Notes: generated by a model not told the origin, from the sequence alone. A DNA stretch of 64,000 nucleotides from Pseudomonadota bacterium (GCA_021781815.1 JAJXWB010000007.1:1-64000); one strand, 5' to 3'. Positions 16,281 through 25,957 are shown, counted from the first letter of the stretch. Program-made: numbers and translations.

Positions 16281-17108
16281 ATGGTCGCCCTGCTCGAAGC
16301 CCGAAACGTATCGAAGCGCTATGGCCAGGGCGCGGTGACGGTCACGGCGGTCGACTCCGTCTCCTTCGCCGTCGACCGGGGCCAGATCGCCCTCATCATA
16401 GGGCCGTCGGGATCCGGCAAGTCGACGCTGCTGTCGATGCTCGGCTGCATACTGCGTCCGACCTCCGGCGCCATTTTGCTGGAGGGCGAGGAGGTAAGCG
16501 CCCTTCCAGATCGGGATTTGCCGAAGATTCGGCGCGCCTCGTTCGGATTCGTGTTTCAGGCGTTTCATCTTTTCCCGTTCCTCACGGCGCGGGAGAATGT
16601 GGAGACAGCCTTGCGACTCCACCACACGCCCCGCCAGATGCGCAGGACGCAGGCGATTGAATTGCTGGCGCGCTGCGGCCTGGAGGAGCGGGCGAATTTC
16701 TATCCGGGCAGTCTCAGCGGCGGCGAACAGCAGCGTGTCGCAATCGCCCGCGCCCTGGTCGCCGATCCAAGAATCCTGCTCGCCGACGAGCCGACCGCCA
16801 GCCTCGATTCGGCGAATGGCGACGCGGTCTTCGCCATGCTTCGTCGATTTGCGAACGAGACCGGAAAAGCGGTCGTCATGGCCAGTCACGATCCCAAGGC
16901 GCGCGGTTTCGCCGACCAGGTCTACACACTGACCGATGGCCGGATCAGTCCTGCAAGTCCGCTAACTCTGGCTGCGCGGCCTTCAGCGCGCCCGATCCGC
17001 GACCGTCGCGCCGTCCAGTTTGCGACGCTGGCGGAGGCAATCGAGAAGCTCGACCCTGTCATCAGGCCTCGGCCGGCGACCGATTCGGCGCAAGCGCTAC
17101 GCCCTTGA
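16281..17108 (+). CDS. ABC exporter ATP-binding protein, DevA/LolD type
   Basis: A 275-residue ATPase partner of the preceding permease. Walker A is GPSGSGKST near 41-49, the signature LSGGEQQR near 146, Walker B ILLADEPT and the switch histidine in MASHDPKA. The core is closest in layout to LolD/MacB/DevA proteins of about 225-235 residues. About 45 residues beyond the core (Arg/Pro-rich, from [10 protein letters not shown]) are extra. Its 3' end overlaps the 3' end of the convergent modC by 47 bases. It powers export of the presumed cluster product. Confidence 0.88.
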   Translation: MVALLEARNVSKRYGQGAVTVTAVDSVSFAVDRGQIALIIGPSGSGKSTLLSMLGCILRPTSGAILLEGEEVSALPDRDLPKIRRASFGFVFQAFHLFPFLTARENVETALRLHHTPRQMRRTQAIELLARCGLEERANFYPGSLSGGEQQRVAIARALVADPRILLADEPTASLDSANGDAVFAMLRRFANETGKAVVMASHDPKARGFADQVYTLTDGRISPASPLTLAARPSARPIRDRRAVQFATLAEAIEKLDPVIRPRPATDSAQALRP

Positions 17109-18177
17109 CCTGGGCATAGACGTTCGTCGCCGCGGACAATTCCAGATGTTCCCATGACCTTCGCGTGACCCTCGCCAGCAGGCGTTCGCCGAGTCCGTCC
17201 TGGCCGAGCCCCAGCACCGCGAGCACTTCGTTCGCTCCAACCACCGTCGACGACAGGATGCGCGCCGGCAATATGTTGAGGATCGAACTGGGCCCCGGCG
17301 GTTCCCGCGCGAGGCTCACGTCGCCAGCGACCACGCGAAGACGCCGATGCGCGCCGGCGATTCCCGCCGATGCCGGGACGAGAAAGCGGCCGCCGCGCAC
17401 GACGAGCGACAGGAGGCCATAGTCCCCGTCGAATGTCTCGACGACGCCGTCGAGCGTCACGGCCGCATCACGCGCCGAGGCGAGAGGCAGCGCGGGGTCG
17501 CTCTGGAGACGCGCGAGCGGTCCCGTCGCGATCACGCGGCCATGATCCATCAGGACGAGATGATCGGCGAGCCGTTCAACTTCCGCCATGTCGTGCGTGA
17601 TGTAGATGACCGGCGAGGACAGGCGGTCGTGCAACCGCTCGAGAAAAGGCAGGATTTCGCTCTTCGTCGTCGCGTCGAGCGCGGACAGCGGCTCATCCAT
17701 CAAGAGGAGCTTGGGCTGCGAGAGCAGCGCCCTGCCGACGGCGACGCGCTGGCGTTCGCCGCCGGACAGGTTGCGCGGCGAACGGTCGAGCAGATGCGCC
17801 AGCCCGAAAAGGTCGACGACCTCGTCGAAGGTGATAGTTGGGCCGGTCTCGTTCGCCGGCCTCCGTCCCGCGCCGAACAGCAGATTGCGCCGCACCGACT
17901 GGTGCGGGAACAGATTCGCCTCCTGGAACACGTAGCCGACCGCGCGGCGATGCGTCGGAACGAATGTCGTCGCGCCGTCCTGCCAGACATCGCCGCCGAT
18001 GGCGCAAAACCCGTCGCGCAGGCGATTCAGGCCCGCGATGCAGCGCAGCACGCTGGTCTTGCCGCTGCCCGATGGTCCAAACAGCGCAGTAACGCCGCGC
18101 GCAGGCGCGGTAAAGCTGGCGTCGAGCGCGAATGCGCCGAACCGCCCGCGGAAGGCGACTTGCAATCCCCCGCTCAT
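17062..18177 (-). CDS. modC: Molybdate ABC transporter ATP-binding protein
   Basis: A 371-residue ATPase with Walker [10 protein letters not shown], signature [16 protein letters not shown], Walker [13 protein letters not shown] and the H-loop [15 protein letters not shown]-terminal TOBE-type molybdate-binding domain (about residues 295-355, [23 protein letters not shown]) identifies ModC rather than another importer ATPase. ATG 18177 overlaps the modB stop (ATGA). It drives molybdate uptake with ModA and ModB. Its last 47 bases are shared with the convergent exporter ATPase gene. Confidence 0.93.
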   Translation of the reverse strand: MSGGLQVAFRGRFGAFALDASFTAPARGVTALFGPSGSGKTSVLRCIAGLNRLRDGFCAIGGDVWQDGATTFVPTHRRAVGYVFQEANLFPHQSVRRNLLFGAGRRPANETGPTITFDEVVDLFGLAHLLDRSPRNLSGGERQRVAVGRALLSQPKLLLMDEPLSALDATTKSEILPFLERLHDRLSSPVIYITHDMAEVERLADHLVLMDHGRVIATGPLARLQSDPALPLASARDAAVTLDGVVETFDGDYGLLSLVVRGGRFLVPASAGIAGAHRRLRVVAGDVSLAREPPGPSSILNILPARILSSTVVGANEVLAVLGLGQDGLGERLLARVTRRSWEHLELSAATNVYAQVKGVALAPNRSPAEA

Positions 18178-18860
18178 GGGCGCGCCCGCGTAACGCTTTT
18201 TTCGACCAGCGTCATCGAGAGAATGACCGCGAAGGCGAAGATCACCATGCCGGCGGCGAGCAGATTCGCCTCTCGCCACTGCGCGTTCTCGACATAATCG
18301 AAAATCGCCGTCGACAGGACGCGGGTGCGGCCTGGGATATTGCCGCCGATCATCAGCACGACGCCGAACTCGCCGACGGAATGCGCAAATCCGAGCACGG
18401 CGCCCGTCAGCAGGCCGGGGCTCGCCAGTGGCAGGGCGACCGTCCAGAAAGCCCGCATTGGCGAAGCCCGCAGCGTCGCCGCGGCTTCGAGCGGCCGGTC
18501 GCCCATCGCCTCGAAGGCATTGCGAATCGGTTGCACGACGAACGGCATCGAGTAGACGATCGAGCCGATCACGAGGCCGGTGAAGGTGAAGGCCAGCGTG
18601 CGTGCGCCCCAGAGGCTGGCGAGCGCGCCGCCAGGACCGTTCGGCCCAAGCGCAAGCAGCAGATAGAAACCGAGCACAGTCGGCGGCAGCACGATTGGCA
18701 GCGCGACAACGGCGGCGATAGCCTCCTTCCACCAGGCCCGCGAACGCGCCAGCCACCAGGCGAGCGGCGTGGCGATGACCAGCAGCACGATTGTCGTGAT
18801 CGCCGACAGTTCGACTGACAGGCGAACAGGCGCCCAGATATTTGCAACCAAGCCATCCAC
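18174..18860 (-). CDS. modB: Molybdate ABC transporter permease
   Basis: A 228-residue inner-membrane protein with about five hydrophobic helices and the permease coupling motif [25 protein letters not shown]. This is the usual length of ModB. GTG 18860 is taken as start because it gives the conserved N-terminus and lies six bases from modA. The gene sits between modA and modC in the operon modE-modA-modB-modC. Confidence 0.92.
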   Translation of the reverse strand: MDGLVANIWAPVRLSVELSAITTIVLLVIATPLAWWLARSRAWWKEAIAAVVALPIVLPPTVLGFYLLLALGPNGPGGALASLWGARTLAFTFTGLVIGSIVYSMPFVVQPIRNAFEAMGDRPLEAAATLRASPMRAFWTVALPLASPGLLTGAVLGFAHSVGEFGVVLMIGGNIPGRTRVLSTAIFDYVENAQWREANLLAAGMVIFAFAVILSMTLVEKSVTRARP

Positions 18861-18866
18861 GCCAAC

Positions 18867-19616
18867 CTACTCCAGCGCGTATCCGAACTTCCGAACGATG
18901 GCGCGCGCTTCCGGCCCTTTCAGAAACGCGAGGAACGCCACGGACGCCTCGTCGGTCGCCCCCTTCTTCAGCAAAACTGCGTCCTGCCGGATCGGCCGGT
19001 AGAGGGCCTGTGGAACGATCCAGCGCGATCCCGCCGAAACGCCGGCAAGTTGCGACAAGGCGACGAAGCCGAGTTCAGCATTGCCTGTGTCGACGAACTG
19101 GAACGCCTGCGCGATCGAATTGCCCTGCACGATCTTCGGCCGGATCGCATCATAGACGCCGAGCGCCTTCATCGCCTCGATCCCCGCGACTCCATAGGGC
19201 GCGGCGTTCGGATTGGCGATCGACAGCTTGTTGAATGCATTCGCCCTCAGAACATCGTCGCCCTTCGCCAGATCGAGGCTTCTGCTCCACAGGACGAGCG
19301 TGCCGATGGCGTAGGTGAACTGGCTGCCGGGGACGGCGAGGCCTGCCTCCACCGCGTCCTTCGGCCGCCGCTCGTCGGCCGACAGCAGAACCTGATACGG
19401 CGCATCCTGCGTGATCTGAAGATAGAACTGGCCCGATGCGCCGAAGCTGAAAATGGCCTGGTGGCCGGTCTTCTGCGCAAACAGCGCCCCGATCTCCCGC
19501 GCGGGTTCGGTGAAATTGGCGGCCACCGCCACATTGGTCTGGCCCGCCCCGGCGCGCGCCACGAAATCCGGCAGCAGCAGGCAGCAGAACGCCAAAACGA
19601 TCTTCAACGACGCCAT
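18867..19616 (-). CDS. modA: Periplasmic molybdate-binding protein
   Basis: A 249-residue protein with a signal peptide (hydrophobic core [21 protein letters not shown], cleavage near residue 24). The mature part shows the ModA features [14 protein letters not shown], a serine/glycine oxyanion-binding turn SFGASGQFY, and [16 protein letters not shown]. It captures molybdate or tungstate for ModBC. It follows modE after 15 bases. Confidence 0.92.
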   Translation of the reverse strand: MASLKIVLAFCCLLLPDFVARAGAGQTNVAVAANFTEPAREIGALFAQKTGHQAIFSFGASGQFYLQITQDAPYQVLLSADERRPKDAVEAGLAVPGSQFTYAIGTLVLWSRSLDLAKGDDVLRANAFNKLSIANPNAAPYGVAGIEAMKALGVYDAIRPKIVQGNSIAQAFQFVDTGNAELGFVALSQLAGVSAGSRWIVPQALYRPIRQDAVLLKKGATDEASVAFLAFLKGPEARAIVRKFGYALE

Positions 19617-19631
19617 TTCGGTCTCCGGGAA

Positions 19632-20423
19632 TCAATTGATGGCGATAATGACGTAGGCCGCGTCGAACAGCGCAAAGGCGGGCATGCCCGGCTTGAGGCC
19701 AAGCGATCTGAGACTCTGCGCCGTTATGGTCGAGGCGAGAGTCTTGCCGCCGCCGATGTCGAGCACGACTTCCGCGTTCACCGCAGACGTCTCGCAACGT
19801 CGAACCGTACCCGCGATGCAGTTTCGCGCCGACGTCGTCGGGGCTTCGGCGCCGGTCGCAATCGCCACGAACGGCGCCTTGATCAGCAAGGTCACGGAGC
19901 GCCCGACAAACAGGCCCAGTTCCTCCATGCTCGCATGCGTCACGAGCGCATGGATCGTCGTTTCCGGCGAAACGGCGACGGCAACCTCCGCGCTCAGCGA
20001 GTCTGCGACGATATCGACGATCTCGCCGCGCAATGCATTCCGTGCGCTTGTCTTCATGAGCAGACCTGACACCAGATCAAGGGGAGAGACCCCGGCCTCA
20101 TCGAGGTCGGGTCCGATCGACCTCAAGGCCTTCGCCATCTCGGCTTCCATGCGCCGGAACGCCTCGATGACGCGCCGGCCGGCCGGCGTCAGTTGCGCGC
20201 CGCCGCCGGCCCGGCCGCCCGTACGCGCGACGAGCAGCGGCGCGCCGAACAGGTTCGCCATGGCGTCGAGACCGTCCCACGCCGCCTTGTACGTGATGCC
20301 GATGGCGCGTGCGCCGGCCGATATGCTGCCTTCCCGCGCGACCGCCTCAAGCAGGCGGATGCGTTCGCGACCGACAGCAGGAACGTCTTCGCTCTTCAGC
20401 GTGACCAGGGCTTCGATCGCCAT
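19632..20423 (-). CDS. modE: Molybdate-responsive regulator ModE
   Basis: A 263-residue regulator with an N-terminal LysR-type winged helix-turn-helix (RIRLLEAVAREGSISAGARAIGITYKAAWDGLDAM) and two C-terminal Mop/TOBE-type domains that bind molybdate (about 125-190 and 195-262, each with the SARN/SAVN-type motif). Molybdate-bound ModE usually represses the mod operon. Here modE is the first gene of the operon itself, and a ModE-like half-palindrome lies just upstream, so autoregulation is likely. Confidence 0.93.
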   Translation of the reverse strand: MAIEALVTLKSEDVPAVGRERIRLLEAVAREGSISAGARAIGITYKAAWDGLDAMANLFGAPLLVARTGGRAGGGAQLTPAGRRVIEAFRRMEAEMAKALRSIGPDLDEAGVSPLDLVSGLLMKTSARNALRGEIVDIVADSLSAEVAVAVSPETTIHALVTHASMEELGLFVGRSVTLLIKAPFVAIATGAEAPTTSARNCIAGTVRRCETSAVNAEVVLDIGGGKTLASTITAQSLRSLGLKPGMPAFALFDAAYVIIAIN

Positions 20424-20436
20424 ACGGCACTCGCAA

Positions 20437-20461
20437 CGTTATATAGTCTTAATAAGTATCG
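20437..20461 (-). promoter_or_regulatory. Putative ModE-binding site before modE
   Basis: On the minus strand the sequence ends TATATAACG, identical to one half of the classical ModE operator. The other half (CGATACTTA) is degenerate. It lies 14 to 38 bases upstream of the modE start, a good place for repression. Confidence 0.5.
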
Positions 20462-20511
20462 AGTTTTGATTGCGAGCGGAAGCCCTTGTCCCGCGCGCGC
20501 TGTCGCCGCCG

Positions 20512-21117
20512 CTAGAGCACATAGATACGGTCGGGAAGCGCATGCGTCTCGCCGTCTGGCGGAGCGTGCTGCGCCAGCACCGCGCCGCAGCGTTCTATGG
20601 CGGCGATGAAGCCGTCCGCGATACGGCCCGCGCCGATCTGGCCCGTCAGCGCGTCGACAGCGTCTTGCCATTCCTTTTGCTCGACGCGCGCAGCGACTCC
20701 GTCGTCGGCGACCACATACGCATAATGTTCGGCGAGCGAGACGAAGATCATGACGCCCATACGGTTCTTCGCATGCGCGACGCCGCGCGCGAAAAACTGC
20801 TCCATCGCGGCGCGATGGGCGCGCGTGCGCTTGATCGCGCGCGGCACGAGCGCCATGCCCAGCGGCGTCCAGGTCAGGGCGAGCCCGACGCCAATGAAGA
20901 TCGCGATCTGCCAGGCGAGCACGCGCACGACGCTGAGCTGGGTCGCCGCGATCAGCAGCCACGGCGCGACCAGCGCGATGAACGAGGCCCAGAGGATCGG
21001 CGCATAGGAATAGGAGGAGGCCGAACGCATCAGCACGCAGACGATCTCGCCTGACGTTGCCTGCTCGGCGGCGTGAATGGCCGCGGCGATGCGCTGGCGG
21101 TCTTCGCCGGAGATCAT
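20512..21117 (-). CDS. TPM-domain membrane protein
   Basis: A 201-residue protein with an N-terminal helical part (SGEDRQRIAAAIHAAEQATSGEIVCVL), two transmembrane helices about 45-95, and the TPM domain core (VMIFVSLAEHYAYVVADDGVAARV). TPM domains are alpha/beta modules found in envelope maintenance proteins and in a plant phosphatase involved in photosystem repair; the bacterial function is unclear. ATG 21117 is chosen because upstream in-frame sequence is low-complexity antisense of the Gly-rich tail of the neighbour. It is one base from the next TPM gene and forms a cluster with lemA. Confidence 0.78.
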   Translation of the reverse strand: MISGEDRQRIAAAIHAAEQATSGEIVCVLMRSASSYSYAPILWASFIALVAPWLLIAATQLSVVRVLAWQIAIFIGVGLALTWTPLGMALVPRAIKRTRAHRAAMEQFFARGVAHAKNRMGVMIFVSLAEHYAYVVADDGVAARVEQKEWQDAVDALTGQIGAGRIADGFIAAIERCGAVLAQHAPPDGETHALPDRIYVL

Positions 21118-21118
21118 G

Positions 21119-21955
21119 TCACCACCCCCCCGAGGCGCCGCCGCCGCCGAACGAGCCGCCGCCGCCCGAAAAACCGCCGCCGCCGCCGCCAAACCCGCCC
21201 CAATCGCCAAAGCCGCCGGTGCTCATCGGAATGAAAACCGAATTGCCGCCACGCCGCACCCAGCGACCGCCGCTTCCGCCGCCGCGGGCGTTGCGCATCA
21301 TCGAGATCACGACGAACAGGAACAGGGCGAAAATGATGAATGGCAGCAACTGATCGAACGGATCCGGCTGCTGGTCGACGCGAACCTTCGCTTTGGCCTG
21401 CCATTCCGCCGAATCCACGGTGAGCGCGTCGATGATCGCATCGACGCCCGCCGTCGCCCCACCGGCATAATCGCCATTGCGGAATTTCGGCACGATCGCG
21501 CTGCGGATGATGACGCTCGACAGCGCGTCGGTCATTGTACCCTCAAGCCCGTAGCCGACCTCGATGCGCACTTTCTTCTCGTTCGGCGCCACCAGCAGCA
21601 GAAGGCCGTTGTTCTTCGCCGCCTCGCCGATTTTCCAGGCGCGCGCGAGTTCGACCGAATAGGTCTCGATGTCGCCCCCCTGCAACGACGGCACGGTCGC
21701 CAGCACCAACTGGATGCCGGATTTGTCTTCGAGCGCGGCGAGCTTCGCCTCGATCGCCGCGCGTGTGGCAAGAGGCAGGATGTTCGCCTGATCGACGACG
21801 CGGCCGGTAAGCGGCGGAAAGACGAAAGCCGCGAGCGCGAGCGAGGCGACAAGCAGCGCAAGCGTTGTCCCCGCAGAAACCGGGATCCAGCGCGCCGGGA
21901 AGCGGCCGGGGCCCCGAAAGGCGGCGCGAAATCTTTCGGCGATCGCGCTGAACAT
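21119..21955 (-). CDS. TPM-domain protein, YgcG family
   Basis: A 278-residue protein. Residues about 28-50 form a signal or anchor helix. The TPM domain follows (VVDQANILPLATRAAIEAKL, SGIQLVLATVPSL, IEVGYGLEGTMTDA), then a transmembrane helix near 215-235 and a Gly/Ser/Phe-rich low-complexity tail (GGFGDWGGFGGGGGGFSGGG). This is the YgcG architecture. It lies between lemA and the second TPM gene, a very common trio. The role is in the cell envelope but is not established. Confidence 0.85.
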   Translation of the reverse strand: MFSAIAERFRAAFRGPGRFPARWIPVSAGTTLALLVASLALAAFVFPPLTGRVVDQANILPLATRAAIEAKLAALEDKSGIQLVLATVPSLQGGDIETYSVELARAWKIGEAAKNNGLLLLVAPNEKKVRIEVGYGLEGTMTDALSSVIIRSAIVPKFRNGDYAGGATAGVDAIIDALTVDSAEWQAKAKVRVDQQPDPFDQLLPFIIFALFLFVVISMMRNARGGGSGGRWVRRGGNSVFIPMSTGGFGDWGGFGGGGGGFSGGGGSFGGGGASGGW

Positions 21956-22008
21956 GGTCTGCTCGCCCGAGCGAGCTTGACGGCTCGCGATCAGATGTCC
22001 CCGCCTGG

Positions 22009-22608
22009 TCAGAACTTCACCTGCGGCGGCTTCTGCGCCTCCTCGGAGGCGGTGAACGCCGCCATCGGTTTCTTGCCGGCGAACACGGTCTTCGCCCACA
22101 GCAGGCTCGGGAAAGTTTCGAGCGTCAGATTATACTCCCGCACGGCCTCGACATAATCCCGACGGGCGACCGCAATCCGGTTCTCCGTGCCTTCGAGTTG
22201 CGATTGGAGAGCGAGGAAATTGGCATTGGACTTGAGGTCCGGATAGGCCTCCGAGACAGCGATCAGTCGGCCAAGCGCGCCGGTCAACTGGTTCTGCGCC
22301 TCCTGGAATTGCTTGATCTTGTCGGGATCGGTGAGCTGGGAGGCGTCGATATGCACTGAGGTCGCCTTGGAGCGCGCCTCGATCACGGATGTCAGCACGT
22401 CCTTTTCCTGCTTGGCGTAGCCCTGCACGGTCGCCACGAGATTGGGGATGAGGTCGGCGCGGCGCTGATATTGGTTCTGCACCTCCGCCCATTTCGCCGT
22501 GGCGTTCTCCTCCGCCGTCGGGATGGTATTGTAGCCGCAGCCCGCCAGCGACAGCCCGACCAAGGCGGCCATCGCGACCGCGCGCAGGCGCGAAAAAGAC
22601 AAAGCCAT
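22009..22608 (-). CDS. lemA: LemA family lipoprotein
   Basis: A 199-residue protein with a lipobox LSLAGC (Cys about 24) and the LemA core: NATAKWAEVQNQYQRRADLIPNL, ending in YNLTLETFPSLLWAKTVFAGKK. LemA proteins are helical envelope proteins whose exact function is unknown. Downstream on the same strand are two TPM-domain genes, and the set probably forms one operon. Confidence 0.9.
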   Translation of the reverse strand: MALSFSRLRAVAMAALVGLSLAGCGYNTIPTAEENATAKWAEVQNQYQRRADLIPNLVATVQGYAKQEKDVLTSVIEARSKATSVHIDASQLTDPDKIKQFQEAQNQLTGALGRLIAVSEAYPDLKSNANFLALQSQLEGTENRIAVARRDYVEAVREYNLTLETFPSLLWAKTVFAGKKPMAAFTASEEAQKPPQVKF

Positions 22609-22700
22609 GTCACCCTCCGAATTCCCGGCCTAATCTAGGCGGCAGGCGACCCGAACGAAAGGGGCGCATCGCGAAGAACGCACGACCGAAGGAGATCACG

Positions 22701-23144
22701 ATGATTGAAATCGCCCCGCTCGCCAAAGGCGATTTCGACCAATGGCTACCGCTCTGGCGCGGCTACCAGACCTTCTACAAGGTCGACATTCCCGAAGAGA
22801 CGAGCCGCCTCACCTTCGCGCGCCTGACCGGCGGCCAGGAGCCGATGGGCGCATTTCTCACGCGCGACGTCCGCGGCGCGGCGACGGGCATGGTCCACTG
22901 GATCATGCACCGTTCATGCTGGACCGTCGGGGATTATTGCTACCTGCAAGACTTGTTCGTGTCGCCGGACAGTCGCGGCGGAGGCGCAGGGCGAAAACTG
23001 ATCGAAGCCGTGTACGACGTCGCGAGGCGACACGGCTGCTCGCGCGTCCACTGGTTGACCCAAACGACGAACGAGCAGGCGATGGCTCTCTACGACACGG
23101 TCGCGACGAAGTCGGGATTCTTGCAATATGTGAAGCCGCTTTGA
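22701..23144 (+). CDS. GNAT family N-acetyltransferase
   Basis: A 147-residue single-domain GNAT. The acetyl-CoA pyrophosphate loop is in SPDSRGGGAGRKLIEAVYD (about 93-111), after a strand with CYLQDLFV. Its size and the C-terminal LYDTVATKSGFLQYVKPL suggest a small-molecule or amino-group acetylator; the substrate is unknown. A GGAG-containing ribosome site precedes ATG 22701. Confidence 0.82.
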   Translation: MIEIAPLAKGDFDQWLPLWRGYQTFYKVDIPEETSRLTFARLTGGQEPMGAFLTRDVRGAATGMVHWIMHRSCWTVGDYCYLQDLFVSPDSRGGGAGRKLIEAVYDVARRHGCSRVHWLTQTTNEQAMALYDTVATKSGFLQYVKPL

Positions 23145-23309
23145 GACGGTTGCGTACGGCCGGTCCCGGCACGGCGCGAATGCGCTCGCGAATTCCGTGG
23201 GCCGCACGTCCCCGGATTGCTTCGCCCGCCGCGTCGCCGGGGAAACGGATGCGCGCAATCGAACGTCTCGACCAGCGGTCGACGAACGCGCCGTCGACGG
23301 CGTGGCCGA

Positions 23310-24605
23310 TCACTCCGCCGCGTTTGCGCCCGCGCCGAACCGCTTCACGACATAATCGTCGACGATCTGCTTGAACTCATCCGCTATGCCGGCGCCACGA
23401 AGCGTCATGGCCTTCCTGCCATCGATGAACACGGGCGCGGCCGGCGCCTCGCCGGCGCCAGGTAGCGAGATGCCGATGTCTGCATGCTTGGACTCGCCGG
23501 GCCCGTTGACGATGCAGCCCATGACGGCGACGTTGAGGTTCTCGACGCCGGCATATTTCTTCTTCCATTCGGGCATGCTGGCGCGGATGTGGTTCTGGAT
23601 GTCGCGCGCAAGTTCCTGAAACACCGTCGAGGTCGTGCGCCCGCAGCCCGGACAGGCCGCAACGAGCGGCACGAACGTGCGAAAACCCATGGTCTGCAAT
23701 ATCTCCTGCGCGACCTTCACTTCGAGCGTTCGGTCGCCGTCGGGTTCGGGCGTGAGCGAGACGCGGATCGTGTCGCCGATCCCTTCCTGCAGCAGCACGC
23801 CAAGCGCGGCCGACGAGGCGACAATGCCTTTCGAGCCCATGCCGGCTTCGGTAAGGCCGAGGTGCAGCGCATAATCGGAGCGTTGCGCGAGCATCCGGTA
23901 GACGGAAATCAACCCCTGCACCGCCGAGACTTTAGCCGACAGAATGATGCGATCTTTCGGCAGGCCGATGTCCTCGGCGAGTTCGCCCGACATGAGCGCC
24001 GATTGCGCGAGCGCCTCGCGCGTGACGGCCTGCGCGTCGATGGGCCGTGCGGATTTTGCGTTCCTGTCCATCAGCGCGGTCAGCATCTCCTGATCGAGCG
24101 AGCCCCAGTTGGCGCCGATTCGCACGGTCTTGTCGTATCGGATGGCGGCTTCGACGATGGCCGCGAACTGCCGGTCCTTCTTCTCCTTGAAGCCGACATT
24201 GCCGGGATTGATCCGGTATTTGTCGAGCGCTTCGGCGCACGCCGGATGGTCGGCCAGCAGTTTGTGGCCGATATAGTGGAAGTCGCCGACCAGCGGGACT
24301 TCCACGCCCATCTGCAGCAGACGGTCGCGAATGTGCGGGACGGCGGCGGCCGCCTCGTCGCGATCGACGGTGATGCGCACCAGCTCCGAGCCGGCCTGCG
24401 CCAGGGCGGCGACCTGCCGGGCGGTGCGCTCGACATCCGCCGTATCGGTGTTGGTCATGGATTGCACGACGATCGGCGCCCCGCCGCCCACGCGAATGGC
24501 TGATCTTCCCGAGCCGACGAGAACGGCGGTCGTGCGGTGGCGCGCCGCTGGCGCGGCGGCGATCGGGGCAGGCAGGGAGGCGGTCTGTTCGATGGTGTCG
24601 GTCAT
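23310..24605 (-). CDS. ispG: 4-hydroxy-3-methylbut-2-enyl diphosphate synthase
   Basis: A 431-residue iron-sulfur enzyme of the MEP isoprenoid pathway. The TIM-barrel N-terminus includes [16 protein letters not shown] and [11 protein letters not shown]. The [4Fe-4S] ligands are Cys318 and Cys321 (ACPGCGRT) and Cys363 ([11 protein letters not shown]), with the conserved Glu370. It converts 2-C-methylerythritol cyclodiphosphate to HMBPP. The 30 N-terminal residues are Ala/Pro-rich and not part of the fold. It lies 21 bases after the Zur-like gene on the same strand. Confidence 0.95.
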   Translation of the reverse strand: MTDTIEQTASLPAPIAAAPAARHRTTAVLVGSGRSAIRVGGGAPIVVQSMTNTDTADVERTARQVAALAQAGSELVRITVDRDEAAAAVPHIRDRLLQMGVEVPLVGDFHYIGHKLLADHPACAEALDKYRINPGNVGFKEKKDRQFAAIVEAAIRYDKTVRIGANWGSLDQEMLTALMDRNAKSARPIDAQAVTREALAQSALMSGELAEDIGLPKDRIILSAKVSAVQGLISVYRMLAQRSDYALHLGLTEAGMGSKGIVASSAALGVLLQEGIGDTIRVSLTPEPDGDRTLEVKVAQEILQTMGFRTFVPLVAACPGCGRTTSTVFQELARDIQNHIRASMPEWKKKYAGVENLNVAVMGCIVNGPGESKHADIGISLPGAGEAPAAPVFIDGRKAMTLRGAGIADEFKQIVDDYVVKRFGAGANAAE

Positions 24606-24626
24606 GGGCCCGTCGGTTCTAGCCGC

Positions 24627-25076
24627 TCATGCGGCGTCTTTTGTGACACAGGCCGCGCAGCGGCCTGCGATTTCGATGATCTGCGCACGCGGTGAAAAGC
24701 CGCGCGAGGCCGCCACGCCGGCGACATCGGCAGCAAGCGCCGGCGAGGTCGCCTCGTCGACGCGCCCGCAGGCGTCGCAGATCAGGAACGCGACCGGCTC
24801 GCTCGCCCCGTGCGCGCGACCGCAGGCGAGAAACGCGTTGCGCGAGGCGAGCCGGTGGACCAGCCCCTGCTCCACCAGGAAATCCAGCGCGCGGTATACC
24901 TGGGTCGGCGCGGGTCTTCGTCCGGCCGGAACCGCAAGCAGTTCGATCAGCTCATAGGCGCCGACAGGCCGCCGCATCCGCTCCAGAATTTCGAGCACGG
25001 CGCGGCGCCCGGGCGTGAGCCTTGGCTCCTCGCCCGTATGGGGATGGTCGTGATCGTGGCATACGCCTCGCGTCAT
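24627..25076 (-). CDS. Fur-family regulator, Zur-like
   Basis: A 149-residue Fur-family metalloregulator. The winged helix is in the first half (LTPGRRAVLEILERMRRPVGAYELIELL, then PTQVYRALDFLVEQGLVHRL). The C-terminal dimer domain has the structural-zinc Cys pairs FLICDACGR and RCAACVT. The N-terminal CHDHDHPH is His-rich, as in many zinc-uptake regulators, so Zur is more likely than Fur. ATG 25076 is chosen over a longer in-frame start because the conserved His-rich opening follows it directly. Confidence 0.82.
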   Translation of the reverse strand: MTRGVCHDHDHPHTGEEPRLTPGRRAVLEILERMRRPVGAYELIELLAVPAGRRPAPTQVYRALDFLVEQGLVHRLASRNAFLACGRAHGASEPVAFLICDACGRVDEATSPALAADVAGVAASRGFSPRAQIIEIAGRCAACVTKDAA

Positions 25077-25171
25077 CCGCCCTATATAGCGTGAGACGGC
25101 GGGGAATCTAACCATCGCTTTTTCGCCCGGACCCAAATATATTGCGTCGCACCATTTCGGGAGTCCCTGCC

Positions 25172-25957
25172 ATGTCGCTCGCCAATCGCAACGCCGTCGT
25201 CACCGGATCCACCAGCGGGATCGGGCTCGCCTATGCCCGCGCGCTGGCGAAGGAAGGCGCCAATGTCGTGATCAACGGCTTCGGCGTGGCCGCCGACATA
25301 GAGAAGGAACGCGCGGCGATTGAAGCCGAGTTCAAGGTGAAATGCCTCTACGACGCCGCCGACATGACCAAACCCGACCAGATCGCCGCCATGATCGCCA
25401 ATGCCGAAAAAGCCTTCGGCTCGGTCGACATTCTCATCAACAACGCCGGCATCCAGTTCGTCGCGCCGATCGAGGACTTCCCGGTCGAGAAATGGGACCA
25501 GATCATCGCCATCAACCTGTCGTCCGCCTTCCACGGCATCCGTGCGGCCGCGCGCGGCATGAAGACGCGCAAATGGGGCCGCATCATCAACACGGCCTCG
25601 GCCCATTCGCTCGTCGCCTCGCCGTTCAAATCGGCCTATGTCGCGGCCAAGCACGGCATCGCCGGCCTGACCAAGACGGCGGCGCTGGAGACCGCGACCT
25701 TCGGCGTGACCGTCAATTGCATTTCGCCCGGCTATGTCTGGACGCCCCTGGTCGAGAAGCAGATTCCCGATACGATGAAGGCGCGCAACATGACCAGGGA
25801 GCAGGTCATGCATGACGTCCTGCTCGCCGCGCAGCCCACCAAGCAATTCGTGACGGTCGAGCAGGTGGCCGCGCTCGCGGTCTTCCTGTGTTCGGACGCG
25901 GCGGCGCAGATCACCGGCGCGAACATTTCGATGGACGGCGGCTGGACCGCGGAATGA
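25172..25957 (+). CDS. bdhA: 3-hydroxybutyrate dehydrogenase (SDR family)
   Basis: A 261-residue classical short-chain dehydrogenase. It has the NAD-binding TGSTSGIG near 9-16, INNAGIQF, and the catalytic Ser-x(12)-Tyr-x3-Lys arrangement in SAHSLVASPFKSAYVAAKHG. The C-terminal WTPLVEKQIPD and TGANISMDGGWTAE are typical of D-3-hydroxybutyrate dehydrogenases. It interconverts D-3-hydroxybutyrate and acetoacetate in polyhydroxybutyrate turnover. Its stop overlaps the start of a patatin-like gene (ATGA). Confidence 0.9.
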   Translation: MSLANRNAVVTGSTSGIGLAYARALAKEGANVVINGFGVAADIEKERAAIEAEFKVKCLYDAADMTKPDQIAAMIANAEKAFGSVDILINNAGIQFVAPIEDFPVEKWDQIIAINLSSAFHGIRAAARGMKTRKWGRIINTASAHSLVASPFKSAYVAAKHGIAGLTKTAALETATFGVTVNCISPGYVWTPLVEKQIPDTMKARNMTREQVMHDVLLAAQPTKQFVTVEQVAALAVFLCSDAAAQITGANISMDGGWTAE

